This document shows, one piece after another, positions 11,249 to 21,525 of a DNA stretch of 46,804 nucleotides. This stretch comes from Paraglomus occultum (Eukaryota > Glomeromycota > Glomeromycetes > Paraglomerales > Paraglomeraceae): positions 1 to 46,804 of the forward strand of contig CAJVPJ010000089.1 of NCBI GenBank assembly GCA_910592205.1, read 5' to 3'. Each line of letters begins with the position of its first letter. Positions within the stretch are counted from its first letter, which is position 1. A program made the translations under genes and the position numbers. A model generated the notes under the pieces. That model was not told the DNA's origin. It made no database searches and saw only the letters and a list, made by a program, of their open reading frames with translations.

Positions 11249-11803
11249 CTAAACAATAGGTTTAAATTTCAATAAGTTAGCTAAGTCACTATCTTTAATG
11301 TATAAGGCAGTAGTGGAAACTCGACTATGGCCCAAAACTTTTTGTAAGATGTTGAGGGGCATTCCTGCTAAGAGGTTATAGGTGGCAAAACAGCGACGAA
11401 GAGTGTGAGGCGCTAATTCAATATTGGGACTAATATTTAAATCATAACGAACTCGATTCAAAAACTCTCAAAAATCGCGACGAGTAGTTTGGTTGGGTTG
11501 TCAATTATACTTTCTTAGTATTTCAGTTATTTCTGGTGAGACATAAACATAACGGTCTTTTCTTCTTTTTCCACGCAGCAAATATAAATCTTTATATTCC
11601 GGTTCTGGGTGGTTTAATTCTAAATTAAAACTAATAGCCTCAGTTACTCGCAAACCAATTTTTCAACAGAGGAGAAATAAACAATAATGGAGTCATCTTT
11701 TTCTTTCACTTTTATGATTTGGCCGGGCGGCAATAAACTCCTGAATTTCCTGCAAAAGCTGCTGGGAAGGAAGTTGCTGTAAGCGTTTTCTTATTTTTTT
11801 CAT
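11249..11803 (-). CDS. Minimal tyrosine recombinase (Xer/integrase-like)
   Basis: The 184-residue protein consists almost only of the catalytic domain. All six family residues are visible: R52 (IGLRVTEAI), K79 (RGKRRKDR), H133 and R136 (PHTLRRCFA), H159 (LGHSRVS) and nucleophile Y168 (TALYIKD). The usual N-terminal core-binding SAM-like domain of about 100 residues is reduced to roughly 35 residues. Such small Xer-like recombinases perform site-specific inversion in mycoplasma antigen loci (for example the Xer1 and HvsR systems), so it is a candidate for DNA inversion or excision here. In-frame TGA codons are read as Trp. No target site was identified. Confidence 0.85.
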
Positions 11804-11978
11804 GACATTTATTTATATAACAACTGGTCGAAATTAGTTTTCTCTGATTCATTGTAAAACGACATGCCTCAAACGATATATTTTTATTCCCTATTTTTAC
11901 CATTAAAAAATATTAGTGGACATTAGAGATAAGAAATTATTATTGGCTTTTTTTATTGAAGAGTAAACGTGTAAATCT

Positions 11979-14942
11979 TTATATTCTCGCCTCTTCAATC
12001 AATCTCTCGCTTATTATAAATATGTATACATCCATGAACTCTCAGTCGGGTTCATATTCAGCATATTGTATCAATATTTTTCCTTTGGGAAGAACTTCTT
12101 TAACAACTTCTTCTCTATCAGCTCTTAGTTCATAGTCAGATGACTCTATACACTCTTTGTAATATTTTCTATTCTCTTTTACTGGAAGAATTATTAACTC
12201 CTTTTCTAACTCTTCTTTCCCTCTCTTATTAGTTCAGCCATGATATTTTTGACTGACTCGTAAAAGGGAATTGAGAAACAAACCACGATAAATGTTTAGA
12301 GATGAATAATCTTCTTTTAGCTTTAGTATAGCCACATCGCTATTAACACAAAAGGGTTTATCCTGATAAAAATTTAAACAATCTCCATTAGTAGCAACAG
12401 TTAACATATTTCCTAAATAAGTTTTTGTTGCCGAACGAAAATGAATACCATTATTCTTCGAAGCAGTAGTAATATAGTTATTATCTCCTCACTTAACTTC
12501 TCCCATTTTTAAACAATCTTCTTTTTTAGACTTTTGGACATTAAATATTCTTCCAACTTGGAAGGGTCATCACTTTTTTTTATCTAGATCTGACCACTGA
12601 TTAACTTCATTTTTTAACCTCTCTAATTTTTTGCTTAATTCAGAATAAAATTTATCTTTTTCTTTAATCATTTCTAACTGTGCGGCAATTTGTTTAACTT
12701 GCTCCTTTTTTTCCAATATCTCCTTAATCCTATGAGGTATTTCAGTTTTTACAACTAAATCTTTCCAAACCAATTGCTTTAAAAACTTTAAGTTTTCACC
12801 AATTTTATCACTGGCTTTTAATTCCAAATTATTTTTTTTATTTTTTCACTTGTGAAGCAAATAATTATAGATAACTGTTCACTCATTTGGCTGCTCTTTT
12901 TTTAATTTTTCTTTTTCTTTTGTATTTCCTTTTTCTTCTTCATAGTTTATCCTTAACTTTCGATCTAACACTCCTGCTTTTTCCTCAATTTTATAAAGAA
13001 GAAATTCACTTATTACTTTCTCAAATAGTATTTTTCCTTTACTAGGATTAACAATAAATAGTTCGGTGAAATCCTTTTCAATTTGTTTTTTTTGTTGGTA
13101 ATGAAAACTCCAATCATCCTTGACACTAACATCAGTAACAACCAGAGAGTATTTTGCCTTTTCGTTCTCCTCGTCGTCCTTTAAACCTTTTAGGTATTTT
13201 AAATCTTTTCATAAATCATTCTTTATTTCAATTCATTTCTTGTTTTTATCTTTACGAATTTTTTTAACTAACTTATGACCATCACTGACTAAATTATAAA
13301 AATAAACCTTGTCTCCTTGTTGATGAGAACTTTCAGTTTGAAAGATAACAATTTGAGTAGGAACACTAAGAGGATAAAATAACTGGCTTGGCATTTGGAT
13401 AACAGCCTTGAGAGTATTTTGCTTATAAATTTTTTCTTTGATGTCTTTATTTAATTCAGATTTATTAGTAAAAGTAGAAGTAGGCACAATCATCGCTGCC
13501 CAACCATTTTTCACAAATTTTAATAGTTGTTCGGCAAATTTAATTTCTGGTTGTTTTGGATCAGAGTAAGGGGGATTCATTAAACCAATGCTTGGTTTTT
13601 TAGAAATTTCTTGCTTGACAAGACAATTTCCTTGTTCTAGATTAGCTTTGCCGTCTCCTTGAATTAACATGTTAGCTACAGAAAGAACAAACATCCCCGG
13701 ATGCCTTTCGATACCAATTAAATTTTCCTTAGCTTCTTCTTTGTTATTGTATTCCCTAATCTGATGCTTCATAAAAGCTAGTAAGAAACCTCCTGTTCCT
13801 GCACAAGGATCTAAACAAATATCTTTTTCAACGATTCCTCTTTTTCCCTCCTCAAAATTAGCTTTGAATTTATCAATCAATTCAACCATTAACTCAGTGA
13901 TGTGACAAGGAGTAAGTACAATACCTCTGTCCCCATCTCCCCGTCAATGCTCAAGAAACGCCTGATAAAACTTAGCTGCCAAATCATACCCTTGAAGGGA
14001 TATTATTTCCAATGCTTGATAAACCTTTACAAACACTTTTACTAAAGCAGCACTATTTTCTACTTTATTGATAACTCAAACAATAGAGTCATTTACTGTT
14101 TTTACTTTTTTGTCTCGTTGAGCATCAGAAAGAGACTCCTTTAAAACTCTTATCAGGTCGCTATGTTCTTCTTCTTTGTCAGCTTTGCCTTCTTTTAAAA
14201 AATTACTTTTTATTTCTTGACCTATAATTTCAATTTCCTCATTCTCTAATAGTTCCTCTCCTTTTTGCAATGTTTCTTTATATTTTGAAATTATTCCTCT
14301 TATTTTACTACGAATGTATTTTTCTTTCTTTATTGGTTTGCAAAGAGTAATTAGTGCTCCCGCAACAACCATCGGTTTGTCGTTTCCACCTAATTCTCTT
14401 AATAGTCGACTAGTATCTCGAGCTAAACTAATAATTTTGTTTTCATCCGTCTCTTTATCAACATTGTTTTTTTTAACCACAAATAGATCCAAATATTTTT
14501 CTTTACTTGCCAAGAAGTTTTCCAGACGTTTAACAAGAGTAATTTTCTTTTCTTTAATAGTAAAAGTAGCAATTTTAAAATTGTCTTCCTCACTAATATT
14601 TCCTGAAATAGCTAAGCCAACTACTTTATAATCAATGGATAACTCTTCAAAAAAACTTAAATAATGTTGAATATCTTCAATAGCTTTTTTTTGTTGCGAA
14701 GTTTTCTCTTTAACTTCTACCAGAAACAAAAATTTTTCTTCTTCACTACAATAATAAATATCAAGTTTGCCTAGTTCTCCTGTTTTTGCTTTTGAAGCTT
14801 TAGAAAGGATTTGGCGAATTGATTGATTACTAATGGCTTTAGAATCTTTTGTATTAGGTTTAAATTTTAATAATTCTGCGGAGAAGTTGTGCTTATCTAC
14901 TAAAGCGTTGTAAATTTTTAGAACTTCGCTGTCTTCTGACAT
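11979..14942 (-). CDS. Single-chain restriction-methylation-specificity enzyme (type IIG/BcgI-like)
   Basis: One 987-residue ORF combines three functions. The N-terminus has a PD-(D/E)XK nuclease signature (GKLDIYY with D61, then LVEVKEK with E76 and K78). The middle is an N6-adenine methyltransferase: LTPCHITELMV, SAM motif DPCAGTGGF (378-386) and catalytic NPPY (456-459). A helical spacer rich in Lys/Glu (about 705-785) leads to a target-recognition domain of HsdS type (VGRIFN, NNYITTASKNNGIHF, about 795-920). Cleavage, modification and recognition in one chain is typical of type IIG enzymes. It ends at TAA 11979. No separate hsdR or hsdS is nearby apart from a possible relic at 6781. It lies beside the recombinase, suggesting an acquired defence island. 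Confidence 0.85.
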
Positions 14943-15498
14943 AAAATATTTATTTTTTCTTATTAATATTCTTTAATTGATGAATTTTTTATTTCTTTTA
15001 ACCAATTCAACTTAAGTCTCCTTTGGAGTAGGTAACTAATCTTGTTTTCTTTTCTTTGACATGCTACTTCTTAAAAGTTTTATATATTCTATTTTAATAA
15101 CTTAAACAGAAAAGCACTCCCAGATAATTTGATAGGAGGCAATGTCTCTGCAAATAAATTGTGCATAAGGCAATCAAATATTTAATTTTCCTCTTTTTGT
15201 ATTTATTTCTAACCATCCAAACATAAAACATGATAAATAAACTCACCTCTATCTAAAAATACCATTTATTCCCGACCTAATTAGCCATTATGAGAGGAAT
15301 AAAAATAAAAGACAATTTAAAATGACATATAATAAATAACCTCATTTTTTACTGGACTAAAAATCCTTGAATAGTTTTATAAGCAAGAAATGAAAATCAC
15401 CGCAAAAAATAAGAAAAAGTTAAATAAGAGCCAAAATTAGACATTTTTTTTGCAAGATTACCACCACTCACTATGAATATTGCTTTAAAATTAATCTA
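14943..15498. other. Intergenic region, no gene seen
   Basis: This 556-nt AT-rich stretch between two divergent genes has no ORF above about 30 codons and no tRNA fold that I can see. The ends should hold promoters for mnmA and for the restriction enzyme (TAAATATTTT precedes ATG 14942). Confidence 0.6.
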
Positions 15499-16668
15499 AT
15501 GAGTGAAAAAAAAGTTATTTTAGCTTTAAGCGGAGGGGTAGATTCAGCAGTGAGTGCTTATCTCCTAAAAAAGGAAGGCTATGAAGTAATTGCCGTTTTT
15601 ATGCAAAATTGGGATGATTACCTCGGGGTGCAACAAACAAGTATTTGTTCACAAACTCAGGATTGAAATGACGCTCAGGAAGTTGCTCGCCAACTAAAAA
15701 TTCCGATTTACAAAGTGGATTTTATCAGGGAATATTGAGATAAGGTATTTGCTAATTTTCTCCTTGAATTAAAAAAAGGTCTTACTCCTAACCCCGATAT
15801 TTTATGTAATAGCGTGATTAAATTTCATTATTTTATTGAATATACAAAAAAAAATTTTGCTGCTGATTTTATTGCTACCGGCCATTATGCAAAAATAGTT
15901 CAGGAAAGAGAAAAATGTTATTTAGCAAAACCGAAAGATGCCAATAAAGACCAAACCTATTTTCTGTGCCAGATTGACCGCCATTTATTAAGTAAATTAA
16001 TTTTTCCTTTGTCTGATTTAACCAAAAAAGAAGTACGCCAAATTGCTGAAGAAGCAGGCTTAATTAATGCCCAAAAAAAAGATTCAACCGGCATTTGTTT
16101 TATTGGCGAGCGAAAATTTGAAAACTTTCTTGCTAATTATTTTCCTAAAACTGAAGGCGAAATCATAGACATTGACAGCCAAAAGGTTATTGGTAAGCAT
16201 TCAGGAATTCCTTACTTTACTATTGGTCAAAGGCGCAATTTAGGACTGCAAGGACAAAAAAAACCACACTATGTAGTAGCAAAAAATATCGAAAAAAATG
16301 TAATTTACGTGGCTGGCGGTTGGGACAACAAGTGATTATATAGTAGTTGGTGTACGGTGAAAAATGTTAACTGATTAGTGACAGAAAAAGAATTACATAA
16401 ATATTTCGATCAGCAAAAAATAACGGCTAAATTTCGTTATCGACAGCCGGAAATACCAATAAAGAGGATTCTTCGCATAAATACTTTTACTATTTGTGGT
16501 AATAGCCCTTATAACTATCAAGACGAATTTTTAGTAGAATTTTATGAAAAACAAAGAGCCATTACCCCTGGCCAGTATGCGGTTTTTTATCAGAATAATA
16601 TTTGCTTAGGAGGAGGAGTAATTATCAACACAGAAAGAAATAGAGAAAATGGCGAGTTAAAATTTTAA
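15499..16668 (+). CDS. mnmA: tRNA-specific 2-thiouridylase
   Basis: This 389-residue protein thiolates U34 of tRNA Lys, Glu and Gln, using persulfide sulfur and ATP. It has the PP-loop [13 protein letters not shown] near the N-terminus, the first catalytic Cys in [17 protein letters not shown], the second catalytic Cys in [13 protein letters not shown], and [10 protein letters not shown]. The length and C-terminal barrel are normal for the family. TGA encodes Trp at conserved sites such as REYWDKVF, which supports code 4. Sulfur would come from the desulfurase at 20260. No Shine-Dalgarno sequence is seen. Confidence 0.95.
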
Positions 16669-16688
16669 GGCGCTGGGATTTTTGTTGA

Positions 16689-16808
16689 TTAATTCACTTT
16701 TTTTGGCCTTGTTGACCGAGAAAGAAGAACCATTTCTGGCACAGCAAGCAGAACGACGATAGCGATAAAAACTAAAATTAAATATTTTTTGGAAGAAGTT
16801 TTTGTCAT
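16689..16808 (-). CDS. Small single-pass membrane protein (39 aa)
   Basis: A short ORF reads MTKTSSKKY, then a hydrophobic stretch LILVFIAIVVLLAVPEMVLL, then a basic tail ending RPKKVN. This is a convincing N-in, single-pass topology with no charged residue in the helix. It is convergent with mnmA, with 20 nt between their stops. There is no Shine-Dalgarno sequence and no known family. It could be a chance ORF, but the charge and hydrophobic pattern argues for a real small membrane peptide. Confidence 0.4.
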   Translation of the reverse strand: MTKTSSKKYLILVFIAIVVLLAVPEMVLLSRSTRPKKVN

Positions 16809-17041
16809 TAAATTGTGAAACTAACAGAAGTCTTTTTCCAAAAATCCCATTAATTCCTCGCACTCTTTACCCAAGAGTTAACTTTTTCGCTTGTATGTGT
16901 TAAGCACAATTTTTCTATCTATGCTTTTAGCGAACTTCAATCCTTGGCCTCCAACTTTTCTTTTGTTTTTATTTCTAATTTGTGTTGATGTTGTGATTAA
17001 TATATATTTTTCCGCCTCTTCTTCACTTATTTTTAGTTAGC

Positions 17042-17068
17042 ACTAGCCTAGCAAGAAACTAGGCTAGT
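17042..17068 (+). terminator. Perfect 10-bp hairpin between convergent genes
   Basis: ACTAGCCTAG (17042-17051) pairs with CTAGGCTAGT (17059-17068) around a 7-nt CAAGAAA loop, followed on the plus strand by an AT-rich run. It lies just past the stop of the minus-strand gene ending at 17105 and may terminate transcription from either side. The T-run is imperfect, so it could instead be a protein-binding palindrome. Confidence 0.5.
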
Positions 17069-17104
17069 TAAAATTATATTTTGATTTTAAACAGTAAAAA
17101 GTCT

Positions 17105-17605
17105 TTATTTATTATAAGGGTGGTATTCAATTTGATTAGTCATCTGTTCCTCTTCACCTTCTCCATAATAAGCGTCTTTTGCTTTTACTGCTAACTCAGT
17201 CGCTATGCCGACTACAGTATTTGTTTTTACGGCAGCCATCGCTACTTTGCTGGCTTCTCCAACCGCATTGTTCGCTACACCAGCAACTTCATGGACAGCG
17301 TTATCAACCAAACTCAAAGCGCTGCCAATTACACCAATAATGCCCTTCTCTTCTTCTATTCCTAATGCTTTCTTAATCTGCCTTATTTCCATTTCGTTAA
17401 ACTCTCTTAATAAACATAGCGAGTCAGACGATTCAGATACTACTTCCTCGGGATCAATTTCACCTGATAATGAAAAGTGAATAAGTGCTTCTTCTTTTAT
17501 TGGTCCGCCCATTCCTAAAAGAGAATAACCAGTAGTAACCTCACTAATTAATCAATCTTCGGGATTATTTTTAACTTCTTGAATTATTTTAATTTTATTT
17601 ACCAT
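17105..17605 (-). CDS. Hypothetical protein with Ala-rich amphipathic helix
   Basis: The 166-residue protein starts MVNKIKIIQEVKNN and contains one TGA-encoded Trp at residue 18. The middle (about residues 85-145) is a long small-residue helix rich in Ala, Val and Gly (VGEASKVAMAAVKTN) without a clear 20-residue hydrophobic core, so it may lie on a membrane or self-assemble. The N-terminal half carries acidic segments. I do not recognise the family. It is monocistronic. Confidence 0.6.
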
Positions 17606-17940
17606 ATTTAGTTTTATTTTTATTACTTTACTGTCAGATTATTTACCAGTTCTAACAACTGAACAACTACTTTTTTTAATTAATAACTTAGAGCCAGAAG
17701 TAATTAGTAAAAAACTAGTCTAAGTATTTTTTTATCTACTCCAGACGGAAAAGATAACGAAGATATTTTTGGGAATAACACCCTATTTATTGTGGCTATC
17801 TAGTATAGCAAAAAAAAGTATAAGGAACTAGCCTGATACAAAAAATTGTTTTTGTTATGTTAGAGTATTGCTTTCATCCTTTTTTGTTTTTCTTAGTCAT
17901 CGTTAATTAATTTTATATATATTTTTGATTTCTTATTATA
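17606..17940. other. Intergenic region, no gene seen
   Basis: This 335-nt AT-rich stretch lies between the end of cysS and the start of the hypothetical gene on the same strand. There is no ORF of note and no convincing RNA structure. Confidence 0.5.
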
Positions 17941-19287
17941 TTATAGAAATACATAAATATCTAATTCTTGTAGTTGTTTTCTAATGGCATCAGCCTGGAT
18001 ATAATTGCCTTTGGCTTGTAATTTTTGTCATTTTCTAATTAATAATTTAGTTGTTAAATTATAAGGAGATAAGTCAAATTTAAAGCCCAATAAGTCAAGG
18101 GTAAAATAAAAATCACTAATTGCCTTTTGTAATTCTTCACTATGTCCTTTTCTCTTATCGATGATTTTATTAAGCGAATTAATGGTTTGTTCCAAAAAGA
18201 AAAGAACTTTAACGGTATTAAGATTATTCAACAGATTAGTAATTATTTCTATCCTCTTTGGTGTTTCTAGTTGAGTAATTTTTATCATTTCCCTATATAA
18301 ATAAAAATTCAGTTTTTTCAGCAAATTTTTAATTTTTTGAGTATAATCAATTGCTTGTTGAATTAATTCTTTACTGAGATTAATTACTTGATTATAACGA
18401 GTGTTTAAAATCAGATAACGGAAAGCATTAGGACCATATTTTTGCGCGAAATGTTTCGCGAGAATAACATTACCGAGTGATTTTGACATTTTTTCTTTTT
18501 TTCAATGAATATGAGCGATATGTAGTCAAATTCGGCTTAATTCTCTATTATTAAGGGCTAAATATTGAATTCTTTCATTTTCATGATGAGGAAATAGTAA
18601 ATCGTTGCCACCCCCATGAATATCAATGGTTTGGCCGTGAAAAAATTCATTAATAAATACGGAGCACTCAGTGTGTCAGCCTGGTCTTCCAACTCCTCAA
18701 GGTGATTCTCAGGTTATTCCCTCAGCAGTCTTTTTTCACAGCACAAAGTCTTTATTGTTTTCTTTACTGGTTTGATTTGTTCCCCGCACATTGGTCTTTA
18801 ATTTTTCCAGATTTTGTCCGGAAAGTTTGCCATATCCTTGACTTTTTTCGATACTAAAAATAATTTCTCCTTTATGCTGGTAGGCAACTCCTTTTTCTAA
18901 TAAAGTGCTAATAAATTCCTGAATTTGGGGAATATAATTAGTTACTTGTGGCAAGTAAGTAGGAAAAAGAACATTATAACGAACTAGATTAGCCAAATAA
19001 GATTTAGTATAATGATTGCTAATTTTTTTTTCACTTTTTTTTTCCTGTTGGGCTTTGGCAATTATTTTATCATCAATGTCAGTAATATTCTGGATATAAT
19101 TTACTTTCAGACCTAAACTTAATAATAAGCGGTGAAGAATATCAAAAATAATCACTGAGCGCAGATTGCCAACATGAATATGATCGTAAACAGTTGGTCC
19201 GCATAAGTAAATGGTGATAGTTTGACCTGCCCGAAGTTCTATTTTAGTAATTCTATTTTCGAGACTATTAAATAGTTGGAGTTCCAT
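17941..19287 (-). CDS. cysS: Cysteinyl-tRNA synthetase
   Basis: This class Ia synthetase charges tRNA-Cys. The 448 residues show [17 protein letters not shown] (zinc Cys and HIGH-like HVGN), NITDIDDKI, the second zinc cluster GWHTECS with [15 protein letters not shown], and KMSKSLGN. The helical anticodon region ends with [14 protein letters not shown]. The length is normal. ATG 19287 is chosen because it begins the conserved fold about 30 residues before the CGPTVYD motif; upstream in-frame codons belong to the overlapping neighbour. Trp is often TGA. Confidence 0.95.
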
Positions 19288-19342
19288 TAAACTAATTTTG
19301 TGGAAATCAATTAATAGTTTAGGTTTTGTTTCAATTATTTTT

Positions 19343-19705
19343 TTAGTTAATTTGATAGCAATTTCGCACTCATAATCAATCAGAATTATTATCCTCAAAT
19401 CAGAAAACTACTAAATAATTTTTATCATGATAAAGAGTTTTCTCCAAAACATAAATATCGCGGTTTTTAACTCTTTTTTGAGGTTTCATTCTTTTTCTCC
19501 CGTTTAATTTCTCTTTTAAAAGGTCCAAGATTAGTTCTTTGGTAATCTTTTCTCGACCTTTTTTCCCTCAAGGATGGTCGGTAATAGTGATTTTGGTGAT
19601 AATTCTCCTTTTAAAAGTAAAAGTGAATAAGCAAGAGTAAGTTCATTGATTTTCTTGGCAAATTGGACTAAATTCCTCTTTAATTAATTTAAACCACTCA
19701 GACAT
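19343..19705 (-). CDS. Toxin-like partner of the HTH antitoxin (DUF4258/BrnT-like guess)
   Basis: The 120-residue protein starts inside the end of the HTH gene (17-nt overlap), so the two are translationally coupled. After an N-terminal region with SCLFTFTFKRRIITKITITD comes a basic core (KEKLNGRKRMKPQKRV) and a final strand region YLVVFWFEDNNSDWLWVRN. The last part resembles the small RelE/DUF4258-type fold, in which strands follow a basic helix. The similarity is weak; the toxin role is inferred mainly from gene order and coupling. Confidence 0.45.
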
Positions 19706-20036
19706 GGGAAGTATCTTTTTTTTGTTCGACAATGACTTTTATTTCGGCCGGAGAAAATAATTTACTAACCGCATTTAGCAAGTTGTCTCAATTAACTTTG
19801 GCAATCCGACAAAATAAAATGTCTTGGGTTTCAGGTAGAGTTAGATTTATTTTTTGGGATATTTCCTCATCACTTAAATTATTATCCTCCTGATAGCCTA
19901 ATATTTTCTCACATAGTTCATATTTAACTAACTGGGAAGGGGTTGGATTAGCGGGTAAATCTCAAAAACCCTGACCGATATTTTTGGGATCTTCGGCTTC
20001 TTGAAGAGCCTTTTCAAATTCTTTATCTCGTGGCAT
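19689..20036 (-). CDS. HTH antitoxin-like regulator
   Basis: The 115-residue protein has an acidic N-terminus (MPRDKEFEKALQEAEDPKN) and a helix-turn-helix: LVKYELCEKILGYQEDNNLS, then DEEISQKINLTLPETQDIL. That order is typical of XRE/HigA-like antitoxins that bind their own promoter. It overlaps the downstream gene. Two TGA codons are read as Trp near residues 25 and 83. Self-repression is expected but not shown. Confidence 0.6.
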
Positions 20037-20259
20037 ATTAAGTTATTTTTAAATTTTGCCGGGTTTCAGCAACGTTTTTAATTCCTTCCCGTTGGGAAAA
20101 TCGGCAACCTTCCATGTATTCTTTGACATTTTCAAATTTTATTTACAACTTCTTTGAATATTTTATTAAGTTTTGCTGGATTTATATGCAAATTTTAAAA
20201 TGCTAATCAGTAATTAAATAGATATAAAATAAGTAATACATTATTCTAACTCTTTTACT

Positions 20260-21492
20260 ATGAATAAGATTCGCCAACTTTTTCCTTTTTTTAATTATTA
20301 CAAAAATCTTGTTTATTTAGATAGTGCTGGCACTAGTTTAAAACCTAAAATTGTTATTCAAGCCATTACTGATTATTACCAAAAGTACTCAATTAATAGT
20401 CATAGTGGCAGCAATAACCCTTTATTTAATGAAGTCTGAACAACCATTCAAAAAGCACGAGAAATAATTGCTAAAAAAATTAACGCTGGAAGCGAAGAAG
20501 TTATTTTTTTCCCCTCTACTACTTATTCTTTAAACCTTTTGGCCTTTTCTTTGAAAAATTGCTTAGAAAAAGGAAATAAGATTTTTTTAACTCATTTAGA
20601 ACACAGTTCTAATTGTTATCCTTGGCAGGCCATTGCTCAAGAAAAATTAGCCCAAGTAGACTTCTTACCTCTAAGTAAGGATTTCATGATTGACACTAAT
20701 AAATTAGAAAATTATATTGACCAAAAGACCAAAATAGTTAGTTTTTGCCATTTAAGTAATAGTTTGGGAGTAATTAATCCCGTCAAGGAAATTACTGAAA
20801 AAATTAGAAAAATAAATCCCAATTGTTTAGTAATAGTTGATGCTTGTCAAAGCATCGCCCATTTACCAATTAATGTTAAAGAGTGAAACATTGATGCTCT
20901 GGTTTTTTCCGGACACAAACTTTGCGGACCAACCGGAATAGGGGTTCTATGGTTAAAAAAAAAAGTGGGGCAAAAATTACCGGATATATTATGAGGAGGC
21001 GGAAAAAAAAGTAGTCCTAATCAGAAAATAATTTATCCTCTACCCTTAACCCAAAAATTTGAAGTTGGCACTCTGCCCTTAGCCCAAATTTTTGGTTTGC
21101 GAGCCAGTTTTGAATTTCTTAATAGTTTTGATAACGAGAAAATAAGTAATTATGAAAAAAAGTTAAAAGATTATACTCTCAAGGAATTAGCCAAATTAGA
21201 AAAAGTAATCATTTATAACCAAAATTTATCAGAAAATGCTGGCATTATTCTTTTTAATTTACAAGGCTATCATCCTCATGATGTTGCTGATTATTTAGGT
21301 AAAAATAATATTTGTGTTCGGGCTGGTGATTTTTGCTGCCCTTATCTCAAAGAATTAATTGGAGTAGAGGCGGCCATAAGAATTTCCCTTTTTATTTATA
21401 ATACGAAGGAGGACATTAATAAATTAGTATATTATCTGAAAAAATTAGAAAAACAGCCCGAGTTGGTTGTGAATTTTTTCAATTCAAATTAA
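20260..21492 (+). CDS. sufS: Cysteine desulfurase (SufS/CsdA type)
   Basis: This PLP enzyme of 410 residues takes sulfur from cysteine as a persulfide. It has the N-terminal [11 protein letters not shown], the cofactor region [11 protein letters not shown], the Schiff-base Lys in [15 protein letters not shown], and the active-site loop [10 protein letters not shown] carrying the persulfide Cys. The length matches group II enzymes. No sufU, sufBCD or iscU is nearby; in wall-less bacteria the main client may be MnmA, encoded 4 kb upstream. It starts at ATG 20260 after a TATTCT box. Confidence 0.92.
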
Positions 21493-21525
21493 GTGAAAAT
21501 TTTTTTTGTTCTAAATTCTTATTTG

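Noticed and set aside
15001-15498. Possible tRNA or riboswitch in the large intergenic gap
   Set aside because: No cloverleaf, T-loop consensus or paired expression platform could be found by eye.
20059-20136. Short minus-strand ORF (MEGCRFSQRE...) upstream of the HTH antitoxin
   Set aside because: 25 codons with no start signal; might be a decayed end of another gene but cannot be supported.
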